From: JAVBMV01 sp031552145
Lineage (GTDB): Bacteria; Myxococcota; Myxococcia; Myxococcales; UBA5297
Assembly: GCA_031552145.1 (NCBI GenBank)
Contig: JAVBMV010000008.1
Coordinates: forward strand, 124,001 to 188,000
Direction: 5' to 3'
DNA: 64,000 nt
The position numbers and the translations under genes were made by a program. Positions 52,007 to 63,900 of this stretch are shown in pieces; the first letter of the stretch is position 1, and each line of letters begins with the position of its first letter. The notes beneath the pieces were generated by a model, which searched no databases, was not told the DNA's origin, and saw only the letters and a list, made by a program, of their open reading frames with translations.

Positions 52007-53808
52007 TTGGACAAGCTCTCCATCATGCGTGCCATCGCTCCAGCTCTGCGCGCGATGGAGTCCTTGGGCGCCACTTTCACTTCTACCAGGGTGCAGCCTT
52101 CGCGCCCGAGCGCTTCGCTGAAGAGAGCCGGGAGCGAGTCGAGGTCGGTCGCGCGGGCGTAGGGATGGCCGAAGAGCGCCGCGATGGGCTCGAAGTCGAG
52201 CTGCTGCTCCGCCACGAAGTGGCTGCGCAGCGCCTCCGCGTGCGCTCCGGCGCGCCCAAGGGGAAGCTCTTCGAAGATCCTCCCCCCACCGTTGTTGAGC
52301 AGCACGATCAGGAGTGGCGCATCGAGCCCCCTGGCGGTGGCGAAGCCCCCCAGGTCGTGCAGCGCGGAGAGGTCGCCCAAGAGGAGCGCCGTGGGTCGCC
52401 TCGAGCCCCGGTTCGTTCCCGCGGCGCCGGCAGCACCGGCGATGAGGCCGTCGATGCCATTGGCGCCCCGCTGGTGGAGCACGCGCAGAGCGCGCGAGGC
52501 GGGCGGACACCAGAAGTCGACCTCTCGAATCGGGCCGCTATTCCCAAGGACGAGCGTCGCCTTCGAGGGGAGCGCGGCGAGCAGCGCGCGAGCAGTGGCC
52601 GCCTCCGAGAGCGCGGGCAGGCGCGCGACCTCCTCGTCGGCGATGTGGCGCGCGCGGACATCGGCGTCGGCCCAGCGCTCGAACCATTCGCTCGTTGGTG
52701 CTCCAAGCGCCGCGCGCCGCTTGGCCAGCGCGCGCGCGAAGGGCCAACAGTCGTCGACCACCACGCTCGCGGCCAGCGCCTCGGCGGGGGCGCGCGCAAA
52801 ATCGGCGATGACGTGGCGCTCCGTTTCAGGCGTTCGGGCCAGCGCCGACGTGTGTGCGCGCGAGATGGGCGCGCCGCCAAACTCCAGCACCAGCGCGGGG
52901 GAAAGCCGCTCCAGAGCCCGCAGAGGCTCGAGGGCGGCGATGCGCCGCTCGGGACCGGACGCTGCTCCGAAGCGCACGCCGCTCGCGCTCTCGGCGAGCA
53001 CCGGATAGCCGGTCGCGAGCGAAAGTTCGACCATCGCCGCCGCGGCCTCGTCGGGGTCGCAGGGCAGCGCGGCAGGTCCACAGAAGATGACGCCATTCGC
53101 TTGGGCAGCGCACCGCTCCGCGAGGCGCTCCACCTCGTCGCGGCAGCGCGCCCGCGCTGGTTTCGAAAAATGCGTGGGTGCGCGAGCGGCGAGGCCGGCC
53201 ACCAGCGTCTCCCAATCCTCTGGCTCGGCGAAGGAGCGCTCCACTGGCTCGAGCGGCTTTCGGAAGCGGGCGTTGAGGTGGACAGGGCCGGGTTCGGGAG
53301 AGCGGGCGCGCGCGACCACCTGAGCCGCCAGGCGCGGGATGGAGCGGAGCGCTTCTGGCGCCGCGTCGGGGAGCCCCAACTCGAAGTGTCCCCTCACGAA
53401 GGGGCCGAAGAGCTTTACCTGGTCGATAGTCTGGGCGGCGCCGATCTCTTGTTCCTCCCAGGGGCGATCGGCAGAGATGAGGATGAGCGGCAGCCTCTGG
53501 GCGTCTGCTTCGATTACCGCTGGCATCCAATGGGCGGGGGCCGTGCCGCTGGTGCACAGGAGCGCGGTGGGTTCACCGGTGGCGCGCGCGGCTCCCAACG
53601 CGGCGAAGGCGGCGGCGCGCTCGTCCACGATGACAGCGGAGCGCAGCTCGTTTCGCGCACCCAAAAGCCTCTCCGCTGCCGCGGCGAGCGCCAGCGGCGT
53701 CGAGCGAGAGCCGGGACTCATGAAGAGGCGCGCCACGCCCGCCCTGGCGAGATGGAGAAGAAAGAGCTGTGCCCAGGCGGTGTGGAGGTTGGACGAGGAG
53801 AGGCTCAT
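52003..53808 (-). CDS. menD: SEPHCHC synthase (MenD)
   Basis: A 601-residue thiamine-diphosphate enzyme that adds the succinyl-semialdehyde unit of 2-oxoglutarate to isochorismate, the first committed step of menaquinone synthesis. Seen: MSPGSRSTPLALAA near residue 30, LCTSGTAPAHWMPAV, and the ThDP/Mg site GDLSALHDLGGF ... LLNNGGGRIFEELP. The length is slightly above E. coli MenD (556). It overlaps menF and menH by 4 bases each. Confidence 0.95.
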   Translation of the reverse strand: MSLSSSNLHTAWAQLFLLHLARAGVARLFMSPGSRSTPLALAAAAERLLGARNELRSAVIVDERAAAFAALGAARATGEPTALLCTSGTAPAHWMPAVIEADAQRLPLILISADRPWEEQEIGAAQTIDQVKLFGPFVRGHFELGLPDAAPEALRSIPRLAAQVVARARSPEPGPVHLNARFRKPLEPVERSFAEPEDWETLVAGLAARAPTHFSKPARARCRDEVERLAERCAAQANGVIFCGPAALPCDPDEAAAAMVELSLATGYPVLAESASGVRFGAASGPERRIAALEPLRALERLSPALVLEFGGAPISRAHTSALARTPETERHVIADFARAPAEALAASVVVDDCWPFARALAKRRAALGAPTSEWFERWADADVRARHIADEEVARLPALSEAATARALLAALPSKATLVLGNSGPIREVDFWCPPASRALRVLHQRGANGIDGLIAGAAGAAGTNRGSRRPTALLLGDLSALHDLGGFATARGLDAPLLIVLLNNGGGRIFEELPLGRAGAHAEALRSHFVAEQQLDFEPIAALFGHPYARATDLDSLPALFSEALGREGCTLVEVKVAPKDSIARRAGAMARMMESLSK

Positions 53809-55196
53809 GGTGTCACTCCAAAGAGCCGCAGAGCCGAGGCGGCCTTCGCCGTGGTCTCGGCCAGCTCCAACTTCGGCGCGGAGCCCGCGACGATTCCGGC
53901 CCCCGCGAAGAGCCGGGCCTTATTGCCGTCGACGAGCGCGGAGCGGATGGCGACCCAGAGCTCGCCGCTGCCCGTCTCGTCGAACCAGCCGACGAGGCCG
54001 CCATACCAGCCGCGCGAATCGCCCTCCAACTCGGTGATGAGGCGGAGCGCCCCCGCTCTTGGGTCGCCGCCGAGCGCGGGGGTAGGGTGGAGTGCCTTCG
54101 CCAGCTCCAACAGATGGTGTGGCTCGCGCGCGTTCGCCTCGACCGAGGTGGCCAGGTGCTGGACCGTCCTGAAGTGCCTAATCCCGGGCGATGCCGCCGC
54201 GCGCACCTCCCCGACTCGGGAGAGTGCGGTGATGAGCCAGTCGCGCACCAGGGCGTGCTCGCGCAGCTCTTTCTCGTTGGCGAGTAACAGCGCGCCATTG
54301 CTCTCGGCCCCGCAGGAGCCCGCGAGCGCATCGGCGGCCAGCTCGCGCCCCCGCACACCCAGCAGACGCTCCGGGCTCTGGCCCACGAAGAGCTGGGGCG
54401 CGAACTCGAGCGCGAAGTGGAGAGAGTCGGGCTCATCGGCGCGCGCCAAGAGCTCCAGCGGCACGATGGGCGTCTCTCGCTCTAGAAGAAGCGCGCGGGC
54501 GAGGACTACCTTCTTCAACGAACCGCGCGCGATGATATCGAGCGCCGCCTCGACACCTTCTGGGTAGCTCTTTCCTCGCGGTAGCGGCGCCTCGCGCAGC
54601 GTCTGGCGCAAGGAGAGGCTCGAACGGGGGAGGGCGACCGGGCTCTCGAGCGCGCGCGCGACCTCGGTGAGCTCAGCGGTAAGGGGTGCTCTCTCCCGCA
54701 GCTCCTCTTTCGACAGGACGAGGCGCAGAGAGTGGGGGGAGACGGTCCAGCGCGGCAGGAGGAAGGTGGATGCTCCGAACTGCTCCCAATCCTCGCTCGC
54801 TTCGGCGCCCTGTCGCTGGTTGGAGCCGAAAGCGAATCCGCCGAAGAGCGCGGCTGGGAGGGTCGGACGCTCCTCTCCATGGGGAGTGAAGTAGCGCAGC
54901 TTCGAGAAGAGCGTTGTTGCCTGCTCCTTGATGCTGTCGAAGCGCTCCTCGCCCGAGGCCGTAAGCAGCGCTGCCTGACCGAGCGTAGCCACGGAGGTGT
55001 CGACCTCGGCGGCGCGGGTGGAGCGCCAATAAGTGCGCTTCGCCGCGGTCAGTCGCCACAGTGCCAGAGGGTTGACGGGATTCGCGAGCCCGACGGTCAG
55101 GACCGCGAGCTCTCCCGGCGCGAGGCGAGTCGCCGCCACGGAGGCGGCGCGCCCAATATCCTGGGCCCATGCATGCGGCGACGGCGTGACGATCAT
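53805..55196 (-). CDS. menF: Isochorismate synthase
   Basis: A 463-residue chorismate-utilising enzyme, which converts chorismate to isochorismate for MenD. The C-terminal catalytic half contains KKVVLARALLLE, FVGQSPERLLGVRG, ALAGSCG, LHPTPALGGDPR and the terminal GAGIVAGSAP. The N-terminal ~200 residues are more divergent, as usual. The start at ATG 55196 overlaps the menG stop by 4 bases; an in-frame ATG 36 bases further upstream would overlap menG more. EntC/DhbC-type siderophore synthases are similar, but the operon settles the role. Confidence 0.93.
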   Translation of the reverse strand: MIVTPSPHAWAQDIGRAASVAATRLAPGELAVLTVGLANPVNPLALWRLTAAKRTYWRSTRAAEVDTSVATLGQAALLTASGEERFDSIKEQATTLFSKLRYFTPHGEERPTLPAALFGGFAFGSNQRQGAEASEDWEQFGASTFLLPRWTVSPHSLRLVLSKEELRERAPLTAELTEVARALESPVALPRSSLSLRQTLREAPLPRGKSYPEGVEAALDIIARGSLKKVVLARALLLERETPIVPLELLARADEPDSLHFALEFAPQLFVGQSPERLLGVRGRELAADALAGSCGAESNGALLLANEKELREHALVRDWLITALSRVGEVRAAASPGIRHFRTVQHLATSVEANAREPHHLLELAKALHPTPALGGDPRAGALRLITELEGDSRGWYGGLVGWFDETGSGELWVAIRSALVDGNKARLFAGAGIVAGSAPKLELAETTAKAASALRLFGVTP

Positions 55197-55951
55197 CTGG
55201 AGTGAGGCCCCGGCGTGGCCACCCAGAGGCACGCGGCCCCAAAGGAGAGTGGCTGGGTCGATAGCACCTTGAGGCCAGCCTGCTCCAACTCGACAGCAAA
55301 AACTTCGGGGCTGGGGAAGGCCGCGATCGACTCGTGGAGGTAGCGGTACTCCTTCTCGCCGGAGAGGAGTGCGCCCATTCTTGGCAGCAGCCAGTGGATA
55401 TGGAAGCGAGCCATCTTCGCGAGAGGGCCGCTCTGCGGCTCGGTCAGCTCCAGGATGGCGATCTTGCCACCGGGCTTCGTTACCCGACCTAGTTCTTTCA
55501 GCGCCGCGCGGCGATCGGGCACGTTGCGAATTCCGAAGGCCATGGTCGCGCCGTCGACAGAGCGGTCGTCGAGCGGGAGCGCTTCACCGATGCCCTCGCG
55601 CAGCTCGGTGCGTCCATCGACGCCGCCCGCGGCCAGTTTCTTCTTTGCGAGCTCGAGCATGGCGGGGGAGGGATCCACCCCGATGACGCGCGCCGTCGGG
55701 TAACGGCGCAGCAGCTCCAAGGTTACGTCGCCTGTGCCACAAGCCAGATCGAGGATGATCGACTCCAGCGGCGGCGAGAGGGCGGCGACGGCGCGTTTGC
55801 GCCACCCGCGATCGACGCCGAAGGAGAGAAGGCGGTTCATCAGGTCGTAGCGTCTGGCGATGGTGTCGAACATGGCGCCGCTGCCTGGCCGTGTCTTGGC
55901 GCCCGCGCTCGCGTACTCGCTCTCGGTCTCTCTCTGCAGTGACAGGTCCAT
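55193..55951 (-). CDS. menG: Demethylmenaquinone methyltransferase (UbiE/MenG)
   Basis: A 252-residue class I SAM methyltransferase that performs the final C-methylation of menaquinone. Signature features: MFDTIARRYDLMNRLLSFG near residue 27, SAM motif LDLACGTGDVTLEL, AFGIRNVPDRRAALKELGRV and KPGGKIAILEL. No ubiquinone genes are present, so the menaquinone role is preferred. It is the first gene of the men operon; GAGGAGG stands just before the ATG, and a GC-rich stem (55961-55966 with 55973-55978) lies in the leader. Confidence 0.95.
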   Translation of the reverse strand: MDLSLQRETESEYASAGAKTRPGSGAMFDTIARRYDLMNRLLSFGVDRGWRKRAVAALSPPLESIILDLACGTGDVTLELLRRYPTARVIGVDPSPAMLELAKKKLAAGGVDGRTELREGIGEALPLDDRSVDGATMAFGIRNVPDRRAALKELGRVTKPGGKIAILELTEPQSGPLAKMARFHIHWLLPRMGALLSGEKEYRYLHESIAAFPSPEVFAVELEQAGLKVLSTQPLSFGAACLWVATPGPHSR

Positions 55952-56082
55952 CGCCTCCTCGCGGGCAAAAGGGCCCGCGGTCGCGATGATAATGGCAAGG
56001 ATGGGGTCGCGCCCGCGGATTGGCTCGAGACTATCAGGCGCGCGGGTGCTTTGGGGATGGAGGCGTGCTAGACCCCAAGAAC

Positions 56083-57906
56083 ATGGACAGAACCCCTCCC
56101 CCAGTTCCTCAGAGAACGAAGCAGGCGCGCCTGCGCGGCGAGTTCAACCTTGCTTTTGTCCTGGAGGCGCTGCGAAAGCAGGGCCTGCTCACGCCAGCCC
56201 AGGTGGCCGATGTGATAGCGCGCGAGACCTCGATGCGCGCCAAGCTCATTCGCGAGCGAGGCGCGGGCGTCAAGCGGCAAGAGGCATCCCCCATCGAGGT
56301 GCTCTCCTCCTTCGCCTTTCCTCTTCCCGACAGGCCAGGGCTGCAGCTCGACGAGGATTCGATCTGCGAGGCGGTCGCGCCCGCCGCTGGAGTCCGATAC
56401 AGGAAAATCGACCCGCTCAAGCTCGATGCACAGCTCGTGACGCAAACCCTCTCTCGTCCTTGGGCTACCCGACATGGCGTCCTCCCCGTGGAGCGGAGCG
56501 AGGCGGGTTTGGTCTTCGCTCTCTCCAATCCTTTTGATTCGGAGCTGATCGACAGCCTCCAGCGGTTGGTGGGCGGCCCGATCGAGGTGGTGCTCTCCTC
56601 TCCACGCGATGTGCTGCGTTCCATCGATCAGATCTATGGCTTCGACAGGAGCGTCGCCGCGGCGGCCGAAGAGCACGGCGCCTCCTCCGACATCTCCAAC
56701 TTCGAACAGTTGGTGCGCCTCTCCTCGGGGCGCGAGCTCGACGCCACCGACAAGCCGGTGGTCACCGCTGTGGAGTACATCCTGCGCTACGCTTTCGACC
56801 AGCGCGCGAGCGACATCCACATCGAGGCGAAGCGAAACGAGTCGCACGTGCGGATGCGGATCGACGGCATCCTCCACACGGTGAACAAGGTGCCTCGCGC
56901 GGTCCACATGCCCATTATTTCGCGCATCAAGATGTTGGCGCGCATGGACATCGCGGAGAAGCGGCGGCCGCAGGATGGACGCATCAAGACCGATCGCGGC
57001 GGGCGCGAGGTGGAGCTGCGCGTCTCGACCATCCCCACTGCCTTCGGCGAGAAGGTGGTGATGCGCGTCTTCGATCCCGACCTCGCCGTCCAGGATCTTT
57101 CACAGACTGGCTTCCAGTCGGACGAGCTGACTCTCTTCGAGAGCTGGATTGGCCACCCACACGGCCTGATCTTGGTGACGGGTCCCACCGGGAGCGGCAA
57201 GACCACCACGCTCTATTCGGCGCTCAAGGCGCTGACCGGCCCCGACGTCAATGTGACGACCATCGAGGACCCCATCGAGATGGTCTTCGAGGCGGCAAAC
57301 CAGATCCAAGTCCAGCCCAAGATCGATCTCGACTTCGCGGCCGCGCTGCGCCACATCCTGCGCCAGGATCCAGACATCATCATGGTGGGCGAGATCCGGG
57401 ACAGGGAGACGGCGCAGAACGCCATCCAGGCGGCGTTGACGGGCCACTTGGTGCTCTCGACCCTACACACCAACAACGCCTCCGACGCGCTGACGCGCCT
57501 CGTCGATCTGGGCGTGGAGCCCTTCTTGGTCGCCTCGTCGCTCGTGGGGGTTATGGCCCAGCGACTGGTGCGTCTCGTCTGTCCAAACTGCGCGCAGAGC
57601 CAGCAGCCGACGACCGACCAGCTCGCTTCGGCGGGCGCGGAGCTCTCCGCTTTTGGCACGGCCCCCAACTTCAGGCGCGGAAAGGGCTGTCCCAAATGTC
57701 GACAGACCGGCTTCCTGGGCAGGACCGGCATCTTCGAGATGCTCGATGTCTCGGAGCCGATCCGGGCGCTCATTCTCAAGAACGCCACGGCCGCCGAGAT
57801 CGCGGGCCTGGCCTCCTCGAAGGGGATGAGGCTCCTGCGCCAGGCGGGGCTCGCCCGGGTGGCGCAGGGGGTCACGACCATCGAAGAGGTGGTGCGGGTG
57901 ACGTAA
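56083..57906 (+). CDS. Type II secretion / type IV pilus assembly ATPase (GspE/PilB)
   Basis: A 607-residue cytoplasmic hexameric ATPase that drives pilin or pseudopilin assembly. An MshEN-like N-terminal domain (about residues 70-180, ending SNPFDSELIDSLQRLVGGP) precedes the N2 domain (ASDIHIEAKRNESHVRMRIDG) and the core: Walker A GPTGSGKTTT, Asp box TIEDPIE, Walker B PDIIMVGEIRD, His box STLHTNNA, and a zinc-binding CPNC ... CPKC. The start is uncertain: ATG 56083 lacks a close Shine-Dalgarno sequence, and GTG 56065 has GGAGG only one base away. No other secretion genes are nearby. Confidence 0.9.
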   Translation: MDRTPPPVPQRTKQARLRGEFNLAFVLEALRKQGLLTPAQVADVIARETSMRAKLIRERGAGVKRQEASPIEVLSSFAFPLPDRPGLQLDEDSICEAVAPAAGVRYRKIDPLKLDAQLVTQTLSRPWATRHGVLPVERSEAGLVFALSNPFDSELIDSLQRLVGGPIEVVLSSPRDVLRSIDQIYGFDRSVAAAAEEHGASSDISNFEQLVRLSSGRELDATDKPVVTAVEYILRYAFDQRASDIHIEAKRNESHVRMRIDGILHTVNKVPRAVHMPIISRIKMLARMDIAEKRRPQDGRIKTDRGGREVELRVSTIPTAFGEKVVMRVFDPDLAVQDLSQTGFQSDELTLFESWIGHPHGLILVTGPTGSGKTTTLYSALKALTGPDVNVTTIEDPIEMVFEAANQIQVQPKIDLDFAAALRHILRQDPDIIMVGEIRDRETAQNAIQAALTGHLVLSTLHTNNASDALTRLVDLGVEPFLVASSLVGVMAQRLVRLVCPNCAQSQQPTTDQLASAGAELSAFGTAPNFRRGKGCPKCRQTGFLGRTGIFEMLDVSEPIRALILKNATAAEIAGLASSKGMRLLRQAGLARVAQGVTTIEEVVRVT

Positions 57907-57915
57907 GGCCCGCCA

Positions 57916-60900
57916 TCACGGCATTGGCACCACGGTGAGCTTGAAGGGACCCGCTTCGCCGAGGTGGCTCTCCACATGAATGTAGTAGGTGTGGCCCGCC
58001 TTGGGCGAGGTCACCGTGAAGTACTCGAGGATATTCTCCTTGTCGGCGATCGGACCCTCATAGAAGTTGTGGCCGATGTCGTGGGCGCCGATGCAGCGAG
58101 AGCGATCACCGCATTGATCGATGCTGAGCCAAAGGCTTGCGTTCCAGTAGCCGCTGAGCCCTTCGAGCACTACTTGGAAGGGGGCGCTGCCCTGAGGCGT
58201 GTAGCTGTAGATCAGGTCGGGACCTGCCCAAGGAAGGTAGTCGGTGACACCGCAAGCCGGGAGGAGGCCGCTCAGATCGTTGGCCGCGAAGGAAGTATCG
58301 CCCGTCACGGACTGTCCGAGTGCGAGCGCGGTAGGTGAATCGCAGGTGTCGTTCGCGGGCTTGGGCACCACGCCACCGGCGGTGGAGACAGAGAGCTGCA
58401 CCATGCCGCTCGCGCCGCGCGCGCTGTCCACTGCCAAGTAGTAGGTGCCGGCGGCCAGATTGGCGTAGGTGAGCGAGGCAGTGTTGCCATTATGAGCGAA
58501 AACGCAGCCGCGCTGAGTCGAGATATCCGGTGCGGCGCACTGCTTGCGGATATAGACACCAGGCTTAAAACCGGCGCCCGCGGCAGTGACCGTGAACTTG
58601 GTGTCGCCTGCAAGCGTGAAGCGGAAGAGCGCCTCGGGCCCCATCAACTCCTCGCACGTACCAGTCATGAGGTTCGAGTGGGTGGTCAGATCGACCTCGA
58701 TGGGACCGCCCGACAAGCTGAGGGGGGCCGCGCTGGCGGCGCAGAAGCTCTCGTCGACCGCCGGAGCGGTGCTGAGCGTCAGGGTATAGGTGCCCGTGGC
58801 GAGCGGCGAGGTGGCGTCGACCCAGAGATGATAGAGCCCCGCCGGCAGCGCGAAGGCGTCGATTGCCACGGCGGTGTTGGCGCTCTTGCCCGAAGCGCAG
58901 GCCTGCTCATCTTCGCGCGCCGTGCTCTCGCAGCTCGCGTTGCGCAGATAGAGCGCGCCAGTGAAGCCGCTGGGAAGAAGCGTGGCTGTGACGTGCGCCG
59001 GTGCGTCGAGTTCGAACCACCAGACCGCGTCGGGCCCGGGCATGGCGGCGCAGCTCCCGCTTCCGCTGTCGTCGGCCGCGCTGATGGTGGAGCGCACTGA
59101 GGTGGGGTCGTCGCCGAGAGGCAGCTCGATGGCACGGGCGCAGGTGTCGCTGGCAAAGACGGCATCCTCGATGATGAGGTCGAGCCAGTACTCGCCTGAG
59201 GCCGCCCCCTCCAGCGAATCGACCCACACGAAATATTCTCCTTCGGGCAGCTCGTAGAGGGTCGCCTCGGCCATGGCGCCGGTGCTGCTCGCCGCGCTGC
59301 AGTCGAGGCGCCCCAGATAGGCGTTGGTGCCACAGGCGGCCTGCAGGTAGACAGCGGGGGTAAAGCCAGAGGAAGCGGAGAGGCGCGCCGTGACGCGCTT
59401 CGTGCCCGTGAAGGAGAACTTATAGACCGCGTCGGGGCCTGGCATGTGAGCGCAGCGGCCGCTGCCCGAGTCGTTGAAGGCGTCGATGGTCCCGCGGGCG
59501 CTGGCGCGCCCCGTCGCGTCGGGGAAGAGCTCGGTGGCAGAGGCGCAGATGTCGTTGGCAGGGAACCCCAGCGGTTCGCTCGTCGCAACCTCGATGGTGT
59601 AGGGGCCCGCCGCGTGGGCATTCACGCTGTCGACGATGACGGCATATGTGCCGGAGGAGACGTAGCTGGCGGTGAGCGTTGCCGCGTCCTGGAGTTTGGT
59701 GGCCGCCGCACAGCCGAACTGATTCTCCGGGGCCGCCGAGGCGCAGAGGCGGCGCACATAGACCGCGGGGGCAAAGGTGGGACTCGTCACCCTGACGGTC
59801 AGCGCCTGATCGGCAGGGAGCGACAGCGCATGGACCACCTCGCGCCCCGGCATGGAGGCGCAGCTGCCGCTGCTGGCGTTGGCGCGCCCGCGCAGCATCC
59901 CTGTGTAGGTCGAGCGCCCGAGGCCATTAGCGGGCGAGATGTCGATGGCGCTGCCGCAGTAGCCATTGGAGAGCGCCTCGCTCGCGTCGGTTAGCTCCAC
60001 CTTTAGAGAAAAAAGTCCGCGATCCTTTGACTGAAAGCTCGCTTCGTCCAGCCAGAGATAGTAGGTGGCGCCGCTGCTACCTCCAGAGAGGCGACCATAG
60101 CCGAGCTCGTTCTTGGCGCCCGCAGGAAGAGGCTTGGTGCAGGAGAGCTCGCTTGCGATGCTTCCGCAGGTATTCTGGAGCGCGAGGATGGGCCGGTAGG
60201 GAGAGCCGGGAAGCGGTGCCGCGATAGCGTAGAGATCGCGCTCTGCCTGCGCCGGTATCTCGATGCGCCAGATGAAGTCATTGCCCGAATAGCCGGTGAG
60301 GCAGGAGGTCTGGCCAGCCATGCTGCCGTCCACCGAGGTGCCGATGAGTTCGGTGGTGCCATCGCCGAGCTGGGCAGTGGCGTCGCAGTTCTTGTTGGTG
60401 AGTTTGAGGAAGGGGAGCCACTCCAACTTTAGAGCGAAGGCGCCAGAGCCCACCGGGTTGACGTTGTTGTAGGAGGGCATCGAGTCGACGACCAGAATGA
60501 AGGGGCTGGCTTCGGTGAGCGTAATCTCGAGGTGCAGGTCACGGTCATTGCCGCTGGTCTTTTTGGTACAGGCGAAGGACCTTGTTGCCGTACAGTCGGT
60601 GAGCGAATAGGCGACGGGCCCGAAGAAGAAGTTGGTGTCCTCATTCCGAGGAGAGATGGTCGCTTTCACCATGCCAGCGGCGGGCGGTACGATTCGGAAA
60701 AAGGACTCTGTTCCCGTGTAGAGGTCGACTGGGCTGCAGGGTTGGGCCGCGCCCCCCATCTGGAGATAATGGCTCGAACCACCTACCGTCGTTCCCTGAA
60801 CGTAGAGCGGCTCCTGACCCATCAGCTCGAACTGTGGCGCGGTTTGGCAGCTGGTTCCGCCCGTCCAGAGAGTCGTTGTCACCGAGACGTCGAGTGCGAA

Positions 60901-63900
60901 GGCGCCGCTCCCGTTGTAGGAGCCCACCCGAAGATAATAGAGCCCCGGCGGCAGGTTCTGCTTCACCAGGCTGAGCTCGTTCGGATTGCTTCCCGGCAGA
61001 ACAGTTGTGAAGGAGCATGCCAGATCGGAGCTGTCGTCCTGCGCGCAGTTCTGCTCCGCTCGCAAGGAGAGCACGGGCAGCAGACTCTTCGAGGTGAAAG
61101 TAACGGTCGCGGCGATGTTGGTGGCCTCCATCTGGCGCGTGTCGAGCCGGTAGACCAGATCGGGCTGGGTGAGTTGCGCCGCGGTGAAGCAGGAGCTGTT
61201 CTTGATGGTGTTTACGCCGGTGGAACTGTCGCCATTAATCGAGGCGTGACCCTGGGCGTCGAGCTGGATAGGCAGCGCCTCGGCGCAAGCACTGTTGGCG
61301 GTGTAGGGATATGCGTTTGGCCCTAGCTTCAGCTCGAGCGTGAAGTCGGCGCTCGCGGCTCCGTTGGCCGCGCCCACGAAGAGGTACCACTCGCCGGGGG
61401 CGAGCAATCTGTTGGAGAAACTGGCCGCCTTGCCCGCGACGGAGAAGCAGGTGGTGGTGGTGGCGGAGTCGCAGGCACCCTTGCGCAGCCAGAGGGCTGG
61501 CGTCATCCCGCCGCTCATCGTAGCCCTCGCGGAGAGGAAAGAGTCGCCGCCCGGCGGCAAGGTGACGCTGAAGACTCGGACTGGACCCGTGGCGCCGGTG
61601 CAGATGGGGTTCGGCACCGCGGCGCCGAGCGAGAGATTGCTGACGAAGGTCGCGGTTCCATCAACCCACGCGAGCGGGATGGGCGCTTGGCAGGTGCCGG
61701 GCGCGTTGCCTCCCGAGAGCGAAAGCAGATCGAGCTCCAGCTTGAACTGACCGTTGAGCTGGGCATCGCTGTCGACCACCAGCCAATAGTCGCCAGGGTA
61801 GAGATCGGCGGTCACCGTCAAAGGTCCCCCCGCGGGTGCCGATCCCCAGGCTACCTCGTTGGCGGAGGTGTGGCTCGCACAGGTTCCGCTCAAGAAGTAG
61901 AGGAGCGCGGGGCCGCTGATGGAGGCGAACTCTAGCTTGGCGGTGACCCTCGAGGTCTCCCCCAGATTGAGCCAATAGACGAGGTCTGGCCCCGCGCCAG
62001 CACCGAGCCTGCTGGAACGAAAGACGTCGGTCGCACCGTGGAGGTTGCCGCTGACCAGCAGAGGTGGATTGCTCAGGTCGAGCGGTGCGGTAATGTCGGC
62101 GCAGCTGTTGGGGAGGGTCGAGGGCTCGGAGAGCAGCACCTCGAGATCGAAGAGACCGGAGGGGAACGTCACGCCATCGCCGACGCCGTCGACGAAGAGC
62201 AGCCAATGGCCCGCATCGAGTGAAGAGGCAACGACCATGGCGTTCCCATTGCGCTCTTCGCCGCAGAGCCGATCCTGCCCCGAAGGGATCGGGCAGGAGC
62301 TGGCGGGACGCAAGTAGAGCGCCGGTCGGAAGTCAGGGGTCTCCATACGCCGCGCAACGCGCGCGAAGAGCTTCCTGGGGGTGCTCAGCGTGAAGGAGTA
62401 GACCAGCTCACCGCCGCTGTGTGGCTCGAGCAGCGTCGCGCAGCTGCCCTCGCTCTCCGAGAGTGCCCACTCGGTGGAGGCGGCGCTCACATAGGCGCGG
62501 TCGCCTTCGAACTCGAGCGGCTCGGGGGACGCGCAGCGGTTGTTGGCGGGGCGTGCGTTTGAGGGGGTCGAGGTGAGCGAGAGCGAATAGGGACCCTCGA
62601 AGGGCCCGGGCACCTGGGGCGCGGCCGGATTGCGCCCACTCGAATCGACGAAGACATAATAGAGCTGATCGGCGAGCAGGTTGCGCAGCTCCAACGTCGT
62701 CTTGCCATCGAGGCCGCTGCTCTGACCTACTCTGCAGGCCCGCTCGCTCAGGGTCGACTCACAGGCGGTGCGCACGTAGAGCGCGGGAACGAGCGCGGAG
62801 CCCGCGGTAGGAGAGACCGTGAGCGTGATGTTGCTCTCTTCGCTCGGTCTAAAGGCATAGATCACCTCGCGCCCCGAGGTGGCGGCGCAGCTGGGACTCC
62901 AATTGGCTGCGGAGATGGAGGTGGTGCCCGTGGCCGCTGTGCTGTAACCCCCGGCAGGAAGGCTATTCCCACCCAGCAAGATGGCGCCGTCGCAGAGCGC
63001 GCCCGAGGGGAGTTCGGTGGGAAAGGCATCGAGGGTGAGCGAGAAGGGACCGGAGAGCTCGGTCGAGGCGCTGTCGACCCAGAGCCAGTAGCTGCCGTTG
63101 GTCAGACTCGAGACCAAGAGCTCCGCCGTGGACTGAGCGCTGCTGGCGGCCGCGCAGGCGAGCGCGCTGCTCTCTTGCGCGCAGTCGGAGAGGAGGCGCA
63201 GTGAGAGGCGCGTGGGGTGGTCGCTGGTGCTCTCGGCTCTCGCCGTGAGCGTGATACCGCTCGGAAAACCAGTGAACTCCAACCGATAGACGAGCTCATT
63301 GCCCGCGCTGGCGCAGCCGGGCGAGACGGCGGCGCGCGCGTGGGGGCCGAAGCGGGTGTCGCCCGAGACTGAGTGGGAGAGCCGCTCGGAGTCGAAGACC
63401 AGAGGGCTGGCCATTGCACAGGTGGTGTTGGTCACCGGGGGGCCCTCGGAGAGCTCCAGAGAAAATTCGCCCGAGGTGAAGGCGTCGCTGTCGACGACGA
63501 GGGTGTACTCGACGCCCTCGGCGGTGCTGCCGAGCCGTGCGCTGGCCTCACCGGTGCTCAGGAGGCCGCGCTGGCAGGTAGCCCCGGCGAGCGGCTCGGG
63601 TGAACAGCCCTGGATGAGGGCAACGGAGGGGAGGAAGGCGGGAGAGTTCGCGGTGCGCTTGACGGTCGCCGTAATGGAGTGCTCGCCCTGCGCGGTGAAG
63701 CGGTAGAAGAGATCCTGCCCACCCGGGCTGCCGAGACAATCAGCGGCAAAGTGGTCGTCGTTCGCCTCGACCGTTGAACCCGTGACGCTCGTCGGCAAAG
63801 AGGAGGGGAGCGCCGTCGCGTCGCCGCAGAGGTCGTTCTCCACCTGATGAAGCGATGAGCTGCGCTGGAGTTCGAGCGCAAAGACCGAAGAGGAGCTTTG

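Noticed and set aside
52165..54567. 800-codon open frame on the plus strand
   Set aside because: It is antisense to menD and menF, with Arg/Ser/Gly-rich translation and no recognisable motif. Both sense genes are intact and overlapping.
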